43,083 nt of DNA from Acholeplasmataceae bacterium (GTDB taxonomy: Bacteria > Bacillota_I > Bacilli_A > Acholeplasmatales > Acholeplasmataceae), in assembly GCA_024709245.1 (NCBI GenBank), contig JANJXB010000051.1:1-43083 (forward strand), given 5' to 3'. Below the pieces are notes generated by a model. It was not told the origin of the DNA and searched no databases. It worked only from the letters and a program-made list of their open reading frames with translations. The translations under genes and the position numbers were made by a program. Positions 1 through 8,119 of the stretch are shown in pieces (positions within the stretch are counted from its first letter, which is position 1; every line of letters begins with the position of its first letter).

Positions 1-787
1 ATACCAGCACTGTATCCGATGTTACAGTCGTTTCTTTACCATCGAGCAAGTATGTGACTTGATTGCCACTGACTGATTTCACTTCAGCATTGACATAAAT
101 TTCGATGCCTTCGCGCTTCAGTAACTTCTGGTATGTATTTCTGATGTCATCATCCATCATGGGCAAGATGCCATCTAATTTTTCAATGATGGTCACTTTG
201 GATCCAAGCGATGAGAAGATAGTTGCGAATTCACATCCGATGACCCCACCACCAATGATGACCAAATGTTTTGGAGCATCTTTGATTTGCAAGAGTTCAC
301 GAGATGTCACAGCAATCTTTTGTTCATAAGCTTCTTTAAGTCCTGGAATCGGTGGAATAATGGGTGAAGCACCTGTAGCAATAATCAAGTTCTTCGTCTC
401 ATAGGTTTCGCCATTGACTTCAACTTTGTTCTTTGATAAAACCTTACCGAAACCATTGATGACTTCAACACCATTTTTCTTGAGTAGTCCAGAGACACCT
501 GTTGTTAATCTTTTGACAACAGAATCTTTTCTCTTTAACATCAATGACCAATCGAAGGAGACTTCACCACCTAAAACGACACCATATTCAGCGGCGTGTA
601 AAATGGTTTTATAAACTTTGGCATTTTTAAGTAAAGCCTTGGTTGGAATACATCCATGATTTAAACAGATGCCACCAACAACTTCTTTTTCAATCAGTGC
701 AACCTTAGCGCCGAGTTGTGCCGCTTTAATCGCTGCCACATAACCGCCGGGTCCACCGCCTAAAACGATGATATCAAATGTCTTCAT
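1..787 (-). CDS. lpd: Dihydrolipoamide dehydrogenase (E3), N-terminal part, cut by window edge
   Basis: The minus strand is open from an ATG at 787 to the window edge, giving about 262 residues; it is absent from the ORF track because no stop lies inside the window. The N-terminus carries the FAD Rossmann motif (VLGGGPGGYVAA) followed by the redox-active disulfide segment GGICLNHGCIPTK. A second glycine-rich motif (IIGGGVIGCEF, near residue 180) is the NAD-binding site. The family reoxidises dihydrolipoamide on the E2 subunit with NAD+. It follows pdhC by 9 bases and has its own GAGGTGA ribosome site, so it is the last visible gene of the pdhABC-lpd operon. No lipoyl domain precedes the FAD domain, unlike some mollicute E3 proteins. 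Confidence 0.95.
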   Translation of the reverse strand, partial: MKTFDIIVLGGGPGGYVAAIKAAQLGAKVALIEKEVVGGICLNHGCIPTKALLKNAKVYKTILHAAEYGVVLGGEVSFDWSLMLKRKDSVVKRLTTGVSGLLKKNGVEVINGFGKVLSKNKVEVNGETYETKNLIIATGASPIIPPIPGLKEAYEQKIAVTSRELLQIKDAPKHLVIIGGGVIGCEFATIFSSLGSKVTIIEKLDGILPMMDDDIRNTYQKLLKREGIEIYVNAEVKSVSGNQVTYLLDGKETTVTSDTVLV

Positions 788-796
788 CAAATCACC

Positions 797-2086
797 TCAA
801 CTCAATAGTAACATCATTGGGTCATTTAATAAAGCCTTAATTGTATTTAAGAAGCGTCCTGCATCTGCTCCATCGATGACTCTATGGTCAACTGCTAGAG
901 AAAGAGGTAATACATAAGCTGCTTTGATTTCGCCGTTGATAACCACTGGTTTTTGTGAAATCTTGCCTACGCCTAAGATGCCTACTTCTGGATGAGGAAT
1001 GATTGGTGTACCAAATGCGACGTCTGCTGCACCAAAGTTAGTGATGGAGAATGTTGCATTTTGAAGTTGTGCAAGTTGAACAGTTCTAGCTATCGTTTGA
1101 TCTGCGACTTCTCTTAATTCTTTCGCGAGTTCAAGAATGGATTTTTTGTCAGCGTTCTTGATGTTCGGAACAATCAGTCCATCTGGCGTATCAACAGCCA
1201 TTCCTAAATTAATGAATTTCTTATAAATCATTCGTTCATTTTCTTGATCAAAGCTTGCATTGAAATTGGGGAATTTTTTGAGTGCGATGACAACAGCTTT
1301 CATGATGAATGCCATGTATGTCAGTTTGATATTTTGAGCAGCTGCTTGTGCCTTAACCTTATCTCTTAAGTCAACAAGTTTATCCACAATCACTTCATCC
1401 ATCAAAACCGTATGAGGAATGATTTGTTTGGATAATGTCATATTCTTGACAATTGCTTTTCTAAGTTTGGAAATGGGTACAAATTCCACATCTCCAGTTG
1501 CAGAAACGGATACTTTAGGTACAACAACTTGAGGAGCTGAGACTGCAACTTCAGGAGCACTCTTCTGGCTTTGTGAAGCGGCTTTCAGGATATCTTCTTT
1601 CATCACTCTTCCGAGTTCTCCAGATCCTTTGACCTTGTTGATGTCAACACCCAAATCTTTAGCGAGTTGTCTTGCAACAGGAGTCGCAAGTGCCTTCGTT
1701 GGTGCGGATTCAACCTTGGATGAAACACCTTCATTCGATGATGCCATGACAACAGAAGAGACTTCAATTTCACCAATGACACCTGGAGCTGAAGATCCTT
1801 CTGATAATTTTTCTTTCTTCGGTTCTTCTTTGACAACAGGAGCCTCTGCACCGCCATCATTGATGATGACGACCGTCTCACCGACATGAATCGTTTCACC
1901 GACAGCTCTACCAATTTTTGTAATCACACCATCTACAGGAGAGGGTAATTCAGCATTGACCTTGTCTGTTTCAACAATGACAAGTGTTTCGCCTTCTTTG
2001 ACTTTATCTCCAACCTTAAAAAACCATTTTAAGATCTTACCTTCATGAATACCTTCACCGATGTCAGCAAATTTAAAATCATACAT
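797..2086 (-). CDS. pdhC: Dihydrolipoamide acyltransferase E2 of the pyruvate dehydrogenase complex
   Basis: A 429-residue E2 protein with one N-terminal lipoyl domain (residues 1-80; lipoyl lysine in VETDKVNAEL), an Ala/Pro/Ser-rich linker, a peripheral-subunit-binding domain (about 133-170, TPVARQLAKDLGVD) and a C-terminal catalytic domain ending in the acyltransferase signature DHRVIDGADAGRF. It moves the acetyl group from E1 to CoA. The lipoyl motif reads DKV rather than the commoner DKA, which is tolerated in the family. An AGGAGG site precedes the ATG at 2086, and the gene lies 12 bases after pdhB. A branched-chain 2-oxoacid complex is a less likely alternative; the E1 sequence type and operon favour PDH. 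Confidence 0.93.
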   Translation of the reverse strand: MYDFKFADIGEGIHEGKILKWFFKVGDKVKEGETLVIVETDKVNAELPSPVDGVITKIGRAVGETIHVGETVVIINDGGAEAPVVKEEPKKEKLSEGSSAPGVIGEIEVSSVVMASSNEGVSSKVESAPTKALATPVARQLAKDLGVDINKVKGSGELGRVMKEDILKAASQSQKSAPEVAVSAPQVVVPKVSVSATGDVEFVPISKLRKAIVKNMTLSKQIIPHTVLMDEVIVDKLVDLRDKVKAQAAAQNIKLTYMAFIMKAVVIALKKFPNFNASFDQENERMIYKKFINLGMAVDTPDGLIVPNIKNADKKSILELAKELREVADQTIARTVQLAQLQNATFSITNFGAADVAFGTPIIPHPEVGILGVGKISQKPVVINGEIKAAYVLPLSLAVDHRVIDGADAGRFLNTIKALLNDPMMLLLS

Positions 2087-2098
2087 AGTAAATCCTCC

Positions 2099-3076
2099 TT
2101 AGAATTTCGCGACTTTTTTAATCTCTGCCGCGATGCGTTCAGGCTGAATAAAATGATAATGTTCGCCTTTTGCCAGTGGTACGGTGATGTCAAATCCAGT
2201 GACTCTTGCCGGAGCTGCTTCCAAATGCAGGAAAGCTTTTTCGTTCACGAGTGAAATCAGTTCAGCACCAGGACCATACGTCTTGACTGCTTCCTGAACG
2301 ACCACGAAACGTCCAGTCTTCTTCACAGAATTGATGATGGTTTCTTCATCAATCGGATTGATGGTTCTTAAGTCAATGAGTTCAACATTGATGTTGTCAT
2401 TTTCAAGGAGCTTGATTGCTTTTTCTACTTCTCTAACAAAGGCACCCCAAGCAACAACCGTAACATCGGTACCTTCTTTAACGACTTTTGCTTTTCCAAT
2501 CGGTATACGATACATCTCTTCAGGCACTTCCTGTTTACCCGAACGATAGATACGTTTAGGTTCCATGAAAATGACCGGATCTGGATCTTCTATTGCAGAA
2601 ATCATTAAGCCTTTCGCATCATAAGGTGTGGAAGGAATGACGACTTTCAAACCTGGAATATGTCCAAGCAATGTTTCAATACTTTCAGAGTGATGTTCTA
2701 GTGCTCTAATTCCACCACCTACAGGGAATCTGACAACAATCGGTAATCCGTGTCTGCCTCGGGTTCTATTTCTGTAACGTGCCATGTGTGTGACAATTTC
2801 AGTGTATCCTGGGAACACGAAACCATCAAATTGAATTTCAGCCACTGGTATCAAGCCGTTAATGGCCATACCAATCGCAGAACCTGTGATGGCTGATTCA
2901 GCAATCGGTGTATCAAATACACGATCAACACCATATTTTTTCTGTAGACCTGCAGTGACTCTAAAAACGCCACCTTCAAATCCTGTATCTTCACCATAGA
3001 CGACAACTCTGGAGTCATCTGCCATTTTTTGATCAAGTGCCTGATTGATTGCATCGAGTAATGTGAGAACTGCCAT
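2099..3076 (-). CDS. pdhB: Pyruvate dehydrogenase E1 beta subunit
   Basis: A 325-residue transketolase-like pyrimidine-binding subunit. It shows the E1-beta hallmarks VVYGEDTGFEGGVFRVTAGL, FDTPIAESAITGSAIGMA (with the conserved Glu that contacts the thiamine ring) and a C-terminal transketolase domain (VVVQEAVKTYGPGAE). With PdhA it forms the thiamine-diphosphate-dependent E1 that decarboxylates pyruvate and acetylates lipoyl-E2. The ATG at 3076 lies one base after the pdhA stop and has an AGGAGGGC ribosome site inside the pdhA 3' end, so the two are translationally coupled. Length is normal for the family. Confidence 0.95.
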   Translation of the reverse strand: MAVLTLLDAINQALDQKMADDSRVVVYGEDTGFEGGVFRVTAGLQKKYGVDRVFDTPIAESAITGSAIGMAINGLIPVAEIQFDGFVFPGYTEIVTHMARYRNRTRGRHGLPIVVRFPVGGGIRALEHHSESIETLLGHIPGLKVVIPSTPYDAKGLMISAIEDPDPVIFMEPKRIYRSGKQEVPEEMYRIPIGKAKVVKEGTDVTVVAWGAFVREVEKAIKLLENDNINVELIDLRTINPIDEETIINSVKKTGRFVVVQEAVKTYGPGAELISLVNEKAFLHLEAAPARVTGFDITVPLAKGEHYHFIQPERIAAEIKKVAKF

Positions 3077-3077
3077 A

Positions 3078-4163
3078 TTATTTGCCCTCCTCTTCTAAAA
3101 ACTTCTTCATATATTCATACTGTTCAGTGAGTTGTGGCGTCATTTCCTTGTATGTATACTTGAAAATGTCTTCCAGTGCTTCTAGACCGGTTGCTTCTAC
3201 CTTCTTGAATGTTTCACCGACATAAATATTATTTTCTTCTTCCAATGCCTGATCCTCTGCTTCAGACCAATAACCCTTGTCAATCAAATACTTTTTGAAA
3301 CGAATCATCGGATCTTTCTTTTCCCATGCTTGTACTTCTTCATCTTTACGATAAATGGTGGGGTCATCGGATGTCGTATGTGCACCTAAACGATATGTGA
3401 CGGCTTCAATTAAGACAGGACCGTTTCCAGCTCTTGCATAATCCACTGCTTCTTTGGTTGCAACATACATCGCAAGAATGTCATTACCATCCACTTGGAT
3501 GCCTGGGATACCGAATGCATAAGATTTCTGAGCGAGTGTTTCAGCTTTGGTTGCTTTAGATCTTGGGGTTGAAATCGCCCATTGATTGTTTTGAATGACA
3601 ACAACAAGGGGGGCGTTGTATGAAGATGCAAAGTTTAATCCTTCATAGAATTCACCGTGTGATGTACCGCCATCACCAATGGTTGCAACTGCAACTTCGT
3701 TTTTCTTTAAAATCTTGGATGCGTACGCAAGACCTGCAGCATGGTTGACTTGTGAACCGATAATGACGTTCACAGGAAGCACTCTCACATCAGCATCAAA
3801 ATGGTTACCCCATTCGTTACCGAACCAGTATAAATAGATTTGTTCGAGTTTTACTCCACGATAAAGCATCGCATTGAGTTCTCTAAATGCGGGTGATAAC
3901 CAGTCTTGGGGTTCAAGTGCAGCCATTGCGCCGACTTGTGCAGCTTCTTGTCCTCTGTTCGGTGGATAAGTGAGCATGCGTCCTTGACGTTGATATTGTA
4001 AAGCTTTGATGTCTGCGACACGTCCCAGAGCCATCGTTTTATACATTTTAAGCAATGTTTCCTTCGAGAGTTTGGGTTCAAGTTCAGGTTTTACCAATTG
4101 ACCCTTTTCATCCAAAATCTGGAATTGCTTCTTCTTCAATGGTTCATAATCTTTAAATAACAT
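3078..4163 (-). CDS. pdhA: Pyruvate dehydrogenase E1 alpha subunit
   Basis: A 361-residue E1-alpha protein with the thiamine-diphosphate/Mg motif GDGGTSHGEFYEGLNFA...NNQWAIS (about residues 165-200) and the typical N-terminal segment MYKTMALGRVADIKALQYQRQGRM. It is the first gene of pdhABC-lpd: an AGGAGG ribosome site lies upstream of the ATG and a good promoter just before it. In anaerobic or fermentative low-GC bacteria this complex converts pyruvate to acetyl-CoA plus NADH, in place of or beside pyruvate:ferredoxin oxidoreductase. Confidence 0.95.
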   Translation of the reverse strand: MLFKDYEPLKKKQFQILDEKGQLVKPELEPKLSKETLLKMYKTMALGRVADIKALQYQRQGRMLTYPPNRGQEAAQVGAMAALEPQDWLSPAFRELNAMLYRGVKLEQIYLYWFGNEWGNHFDADVRVLPVNVIIGSQVNHAAGLAYASKILKKNEVAVATIGDGGTSHGEFYEGLNFASSYNAPLVVVIQNNQWAISTPRSKATKAETLAQKSYAFGIPGIQVDGNDILAMYVATKEAVDYARAGNGPVLIEAVTYRLGAHTTSDDPTIYRKDEEVQAWEKKDPMIRFKKYLIDKGYWSEAEDQALEEENNIYVGETFKKVEATGLEALEDIFKYTYKEMTPQLTEQYEYMKKFLEEEGK

Positions 4164-4193
4164 GATTGATTCCTCCTTTGATTTGGCATATTC

Positions 4194-4222
4194 ATTATAC
4201 TTGACAGGAGACTTTAATTCAA
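4194..4222 (-). promoter_or_regulatory. Sigma-A-type promoter of the pdh operon
   Basis: On the minus strand TTGAAT is followed after exactly 17 bases by TATAAT. It ends about 30 bases upstream of the pdhA start, leaving a short leader with an AGGAGG site. No further operator is obvious. Confidence 0.75.
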
Positions 4223-4339
4223 AACCTTTGCTTGATGGGAGTCATCATGAAAAAACAGGTGAAATGTAAGGGTTTTATCTGCAAATCGTGTGAAATATGT
4301 GACAATTCACATCCTAATGAAAGATTCTTACATACAACA

Positions 4340-4367
4340 AAAAAAGGGAAAAGTAAATATTCCCTTT
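4340..4367 (-). terminator. Rho-independent terminator after speB
   Basis: On the minus strand AAAGGGAA pairs with TTCCCTTT around a short loop and is followed by a T run, immediately after the speB stop. The rest of 4223-4339 holds no supported gene. Confidence 0.8.
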
Positions 4368-4371
4368 GAAT

Positions 4372-5253
4372 TTAACGACCTTGTTTTTCTAGATTTTTCT
4401 GTAAAATTAAAACCATCTCTCGGAGTGTCTTTGCAGCAACCGCTGTGGATGCCCCCGAGGGGTCAAGCATGGGTGCAAGTTCGACAAAGTCAGCTGCAAC
4501 CACATGATTGAGCTTTTCAAATTGGTCAAATGCCCAGAGTAAATCTTTATACTGCATACCACCTGGTTCAGGTGTACCTGTTCCTGGGAAAACAGCAGGA
4601 TCTAGGACATCTAAATCAATGGTAATGTAGACTGGAACATTTTTAAGTCTTTCAACAACACGATCCAATCCTTCAAAATCAAACTTACGCATTTCCACAT
4701 GGCCTGATTTGGCCCAATCAAATTCCGGTTTTTCTCCACTACGGATACCAAATTGGAAAATTTTACCATCACCAACGAACTTGTGGACATGGCGCATGAA
4801 AGTAGCGTGGGATAGTTCACGACCGAAGAATGATGTTCTTAGGTCCGTATGTGCATCGAGATGAATGATGTGCAGATTCGGATACTTTTCAAAGACCGCT
4901 TTAATGACTGGATAACTGACCAAATGTTCTCCACCCACCATCATCGGTGTCTTGCCATCCTTTAAGATCTGTTGGGTCGTTTGATAGATAATCTCAAGTG
5001 CATCTTCAACTGCACCGATGGGAAGATCTAAATCACCGATGTCTGCAGTCTTGAATTCATTTAAATCGCGTTCGCGATAAGGTGAATACCATTCGACACC
5101 AAACGAATCGACTCTGATGGCATTTCCTGCGAAGCGTGTGCCCGGACGGAACGATGTGGTGGCATCCATCGGTACTGAAAAGATGACGACATCTGCTTCT
5201 TCATATGTACTCTTACAGCTTTGAAACGATAAATCAACTTTATTCATTTTCAT
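4372..5253 (-). CDS. speB: Agmatinase (ureohydrolase family)
   Basis: A 293-residue protein of the arginase/agmatinase family. All binuclear manganese motifs are visible: GGEH (about residue 110), LDAHTDLR, SHATFMR and DLDVLDP. It should hydrolyse agmatine to putrescine and urea. The ORF track starts at 5319, but the ATG at 5253 is preferred because GGAGCG sits 6-7 bases upstream and the protein then begins MKMNKVDLSF. This start lies inside the last codons of the preceding decarboxylase, so the two genes are translationally coupled. An arginase or formiminoglutamase role is possible in principle, but pairing with a decarboxylase argues for agmatinase. Confidence 0.88.
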   Translation of the reverse strand: MKMNKVDLSFQSCKSTYEEADVVIFSVPMDATTSFRPGTRFAGNAIRVDSFGVEWYSPYRERDLNEFKTADIGDLDLPIGAVEDALEIIYQTTQQILKDGKTPMMVGGEHLVSYPVIKAVFEKYPNLHIIHLDAHTDLRTSFFGRELSHATFMRHVHKFVGDGKIFQFGIRSGEKPEFDWAKSGHVEMRKFDFEGLDRVVERLKNVPVYITIDLDVLDPAVFPGTGTPEPGGMQYKDLLWAFDQFEKLNHVVAADFVELAPMLDPSGASTAVAAKTLREMVLILQKNLEKQGR

Positions 5254-6730
5254 ATAATTCGCTCCATTTAATCCAATATTCTTTGTCGATGATCTTGACG
5301 TAACCACCTTCGGTATCACTTAAGATCACGGAACCACTTCGTTGATAAAAATCTAGGTCGTTGATGATATCTTCACTGATGATTTCACCTGGAATCACCA
5401 GTGGAATTCCGGGAGGATAGATCATGATGGATTCTGCAGCAATTTCATCAACTGCTTGAGAAATCTGTACGTATTTTTTAGGTGCATGATAAGCTTCTCT
5501 TGGTCGTGTATAAGCCTCTGGATAACTGTATCTGATCTTCGGCAATACAGTTTTCAGATGCATTGGATAGAATTTGTCGGATACCATCTGAAGTGCAGTC
5601 ACTAAAGCATCCAAATCCTTCTGTTTTGTCCCAATGGAGAGTACAGCAAGAATCAAATGTGTTTCAGCAAGTTCGAGTTGAATATGATGCACATCAAAAA
5701 GTTCTTTATAGACATCAAAGCCTGTGACACCGAGATCCGATACTTTGACAATGATTTTGGTTTCATCGTAATCAAACGCATGGTTTTGGAGGAAATATGC
5801 TTTATCGACAGCCTTCATCCCTTTGATTTGATTGATTTTGAGTCTCGTTTGATGGGCCATATCAATCAGTTTTGGCAATTGTGTCGGGCCTTCTAGATAG
5901 ATCGTCTTCCGTGCAACATCAAGACTTGCAAGAAGGAGCGATGAAGGTGAGGTTGATTGGATCATGTTGATGGTTGATCTCAATCGGATATGATCAACAC
6001 GAGGTCCTTGAGTCACCAGGATGGAACTTTGTGTTAAGGATCCTACGGTTTTATGCAGTGAACATGAGCTCATGTCCGCACCTGCGGCCATGGCACTCAT
6101 GGGAAGTTTTTCAGAAAATTGAAAGTGTGATCCATGCGCCTCATCAGCAAGTACAATCATGTCGTGTTCATGGGCGAAATCTGTAATTCTTTTCAAATCC
6201 GAAACGACACCAAAATAGGTAGGATTGATGACCATCACTGCTTTGGCATCAGGATGATCAAGGATTGCTTGTTTCACTTCATCGAATTCCATATGGTTCG
6301 CAATGCCTAGTTCAAAATCCAGATGCGGTTTCACAAAAATGGGAACAGCCCCAGATAAAATGAGTGCATTGATCGCAGATTTATGAACGTTTCGTGGCAA
6401 AATGATTTTTTCTTTAGCACGACAAACGCTCATGATCATTGATAAAATGCCCATGGTTGTTCCACCTGTGAGCATATACGCTCTTTCAGCATAAAAAGCA
6501 TCCGCCATCAATTCGCAAGCTTCTTTGATGACGCCGGTTGGGCGATTTAAATTATCGAGTCCTCTGGGTGCATTTGCATCCAGTTTAAACATATGCAAAC
6601 CTACATAATCCATCATGTCATTGTCGATCTGACCAAGCTTATGACCTGGAACATCATGAGAAACCGTGTTGCTTTCGGCATACTCCAGAAGCTTGGTGAA
6701 GAAGGGTGTCAATCGATGATCTTTTTCCAT
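5240..6730 (-). CDS. speA: Orn/Lys/Arg decarboxylase family, probably arginine decarboxylase
   Basis: A 496-residue PLP-dependent fold-type I decarboxylase of the short SpeA/YaaO type. The PLP-binding lysine lies in CSLHKTVGSLTQSS, preceded by the cofactor segment VLADEAHGSHF; the major domain starts with HDVPGHK. The ATG at 6730 is chosen over the ORF-track start at 6748 because AAGGTGG lies just upstream and the protein then starts MEKDHRLTP. Together with overlapping speB it would convert arginine to agmatine and then putrescine. Substrate assignment rests mainly on that pairing; lysine or ornithine decarboxylation cannot be excluded from sequence alone, and the window is rich in lysine metabolism. 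Confidence 0.85.
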   Translation of the reverse strand: MEKDHRLTPFFTKLLEYAESNTVSHDVPGHKLGQIDNDMMDYVGLHMFKLDANAPRGLDNLNRPTGVIKEACELMADAFYAERAYMLTGGTTMGILSMIMSVCRAKEKIILPRNVHKSAINALILSGAVPIFVKPHLDFELGIANHMEFDEVKQAILDHPDAKAVMVINPTYFGVVSDLKRITDFAHEHDMIVLADEAHGSHFQFSEKLPMSAMAAGADMSSCSLHKTVGSLTQSSILVTQGPRVDHIRLRSTINMIQSTSPSSLLLASLDVARKTIYLEGPTQLPKLIDMAHQTRLKINQIKGMKAVDKAYFLQNHAFDYDETKIIVKVSDLGVTGFDVYKELFDVHHIQLELAETHLILAVLSIGTKQKDLDALVTALQMVSDKFYPMHLKTVLPKIRYSYPEAYTRPREAYHAPKKYVQISQAVDEIAAESIMIYPPGIPLVIPGEIISEDIINDLDFYQRSGSVILSDTEGGYVKIIDKEYWIKWSELYENE

Positions 6731-6760
6731 GTATGACCCACCTTTCAAATAAGCAAATCT

Positions 6761-6788
6761 ATTTTAACATGAATGCACCTATTATCAA
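6761..6788 (-). promoter_or_regulatory. Probable promoter of speA-speB
   Basis: On the minus strand TTGATA is followed by 16 bases and TAAAAT, about 30 bases before the speA start. It lies back to back with the mscS promoter. Confidence 0.55.
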
Positions 6789-6834
6789 ATATTTTTGTCC
6801 TTTTCTATAGAAAAACTCATCTCATGACTCAATT

Positions 6835-6863
6835 TTGTACTGTGGATGCCTGTATGTTATAAT
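6835..6863 (+). promoter_or_regulatory. Promoter of the mscS gene
   Basis: TTGTAC is followed by exactly 17 bases and TATAAT. The predicted transcript starts about 20 bases before the GAGGAGG ribosome site of the channel gene. Confidence 0.8.
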
Positions 6864-6888
6864 AGAAATGTACTGAGGAGGTGTTTCA

Positions 6889-7935
6889 ATGGTTCATATC
6901 ATCTTTACTTCCATTTGGCTCAACCAGTTGTTACCATCAGCTCTTGTCGTTGCAACCTTGGTGGGACTCATTATTCTGGAAAACCATTTCATCAAAAAAC
7001 ATGAACTCAATCTCAAAAAGACACTAATGATTCTAATCGTCATTTCTTCATTTATCCTTTTTTTATGTGCGATTTTCTTATTGCTCTGGATTTGGAATTT
7101 TGATTTTCAATCTTATTTGAGCGTAGTTCTCAGTGATTCGATCCTTTTTCTAGAAGATAGCGTCGGGAAATTCGTGTCGTCGGTCATCATTTTGTTTGTT
7201 GCACAATTGATCTTGCGTTTATCAAAGATTGCCCTCATGAAAATCGGATCCAAAGAAGGACCGCTGCAACGTCGTAAAAAAACCATTTCAAGAGTCATTC
7301 GAAGTACATCGAAGTATCTAGTCTGGACCATCACCATTTTGGCAATCCTTGCAGTATGGGGGATGAATGTTGTTCCCGCACTCGCAGGTTTAGGTATTCT
7401 TGGGCTTGTCATTGGTCTTGGCGCACAAAAATTCATCAATGATTTAATCAGTGGTTTCTTCATCATCTTCGAACAACACTTCAACGTTGGCGATAAAATC
7501 GAAGTACAAGGATTCAAAGGAGAAGTCATCGATATTGGACTCAAAACAACCAAGATTAAAAACTGGAAGGGTGAAATCAAAATACTTTCCAATGGGGAGA
7601 TATCAAACCTCATCAACTATTCGAAAGATGATTCCATTGCAGTCGTTGAATTTGGGATTGCTTATCGCGAAAATATTCAATCCGTTATTGATTTATTAAA
7701 TGCTGAATTACCAAAACTCAAGCTCATCTATCCTCAAATCATTGAACCACCCACTGTTTCAGGAGTCATTGATTTATCCAGTTCCTCGGTGAATTTAAGA
7801 GTCATCAGTAAAACACTCAATGAACAACACTATGCTGTTGAACGAGGGATAAGACAACGAGTCAAAGAAATCCTCGATGCAAACCAAATTGAGATTCCAT
7901 TCCCACAAGTTGTCGTTCACACACCGAAATCATAA
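6889..7935 (+). CDS. mscS: Small-conductance mechanosensitive channel, MscS family
   Basis: A 348-residue membrane protein. Three to four hydrophobic segments occupy about residues 10-165. The pore helix reads VPALAGLGILGLVIGLGAQKFINDLISG, followed by the beta domain (FEQHFNVGDKIEVQGFKGEVIDIGLKTTKIK) and a cytoplasmic alpha/beta domain. Such channels open under membrane tension during hypo-osmotic shock, which matters especially in thin-walled or wall-less cells. It is a single-gene unit with its own promoter, a strong GAGGAGG site and a terminator. Extra N-terminal helices make it longer than E. coli MscS (286 residues) and closer to YkuT-type proteins. Confidence 0.92.
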   Translation: MVHIIFTSIWLNQLLPSALVVATLVGLIILENHFIKKHELNLKKTLMILIVISSFILFLCAIFLLLWIWNFDFQSYLSVVLSDSILFLEDSVGKFVSSVIILFVAQLILRLSKIALMKIGSKEGPLQRRKKTISRVIRSTSKYLVWTITILAILAVWGMNVVPALAGLGILGLVIGLGAQKFINDLISGFFIIFEQHFNVGDKIEVQGFKGEVIDIGLKTTKIKNWKGEIKILSNGEISNLINYSKDDSIAVVEFGIAYRENIQSVIDLLNAELPKLKLIYPQIIEPPTVSGVIDLSSSSVNLRVISKTLNEQHYAVERGIRQRVKEILDANQIEIPFPQVVVHTPKS

Positions 7936-7942
7936 AAAATAA

Positions 7943-7978
7943 GAGATATCCGAATCAGCCGGATATCTTCTTTTTTTG
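7943..7978. terminator. Bidirectional terminator between mscS and the feo operon
   Basis: AGATATCCG pairs with CGGATATCT around a six-base loop and is flanked by T7 on the plus strand and by a T-rich tract on the minus strand, so it can end both convergent transcripts. The stop codon of the small Cys-rich gene lies in the loop. Confidence 0.85.
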
Positions 7979-8119
7979 AGGAATACATTCATCCGTGCAA
8001 GATTTGGCATAGGCACATTTCGAGCACACGTTTTGATCCTTTTTTCTGAAATGAGCATAGATAAAGAAGGCAATCATGGAACCCACCATCCCTACAATAA
8101 TGAAATCAGCAATCGTCAT
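7955..8119 (-). CDS. FeoB-associated small Cys-rich membrane protein (missed by ORF track)
   Basis: A 54-residue reading frame below the ORF-track cutoff. It starts with ATG overlapping the feoB stop (ATGA), with GAGGTGAT upstream. The product starts MTIADFIIVGMVGSMIAFFIYAHF, one membrane segment, and continues with a basic, cysteine-rich tail (VCSKCAYAKSCTDEC). This matches the known family of small Cys-rich membrane proteins encoded directly after feoB in Bacillota (FeoB-associated Cys-rich membrane protein). It probably assists or regulates Fe(II) transport; its mechanism is not established. The stop codon sits in the loop of the operon's terminator. Confidence 0.85.
   Translation of the reverse strand: MTIADFIIVGMVGSMIAFFIYAHFRKKDQNVCSKCAYAKSCTDECIPQKKKISG

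Noticed and set aside
4290-4511. Plus-strand ORF of 73 residues
   Set aside because: It crosses the speB terminator and is antisense to speB; no ribosome site or family likeness.
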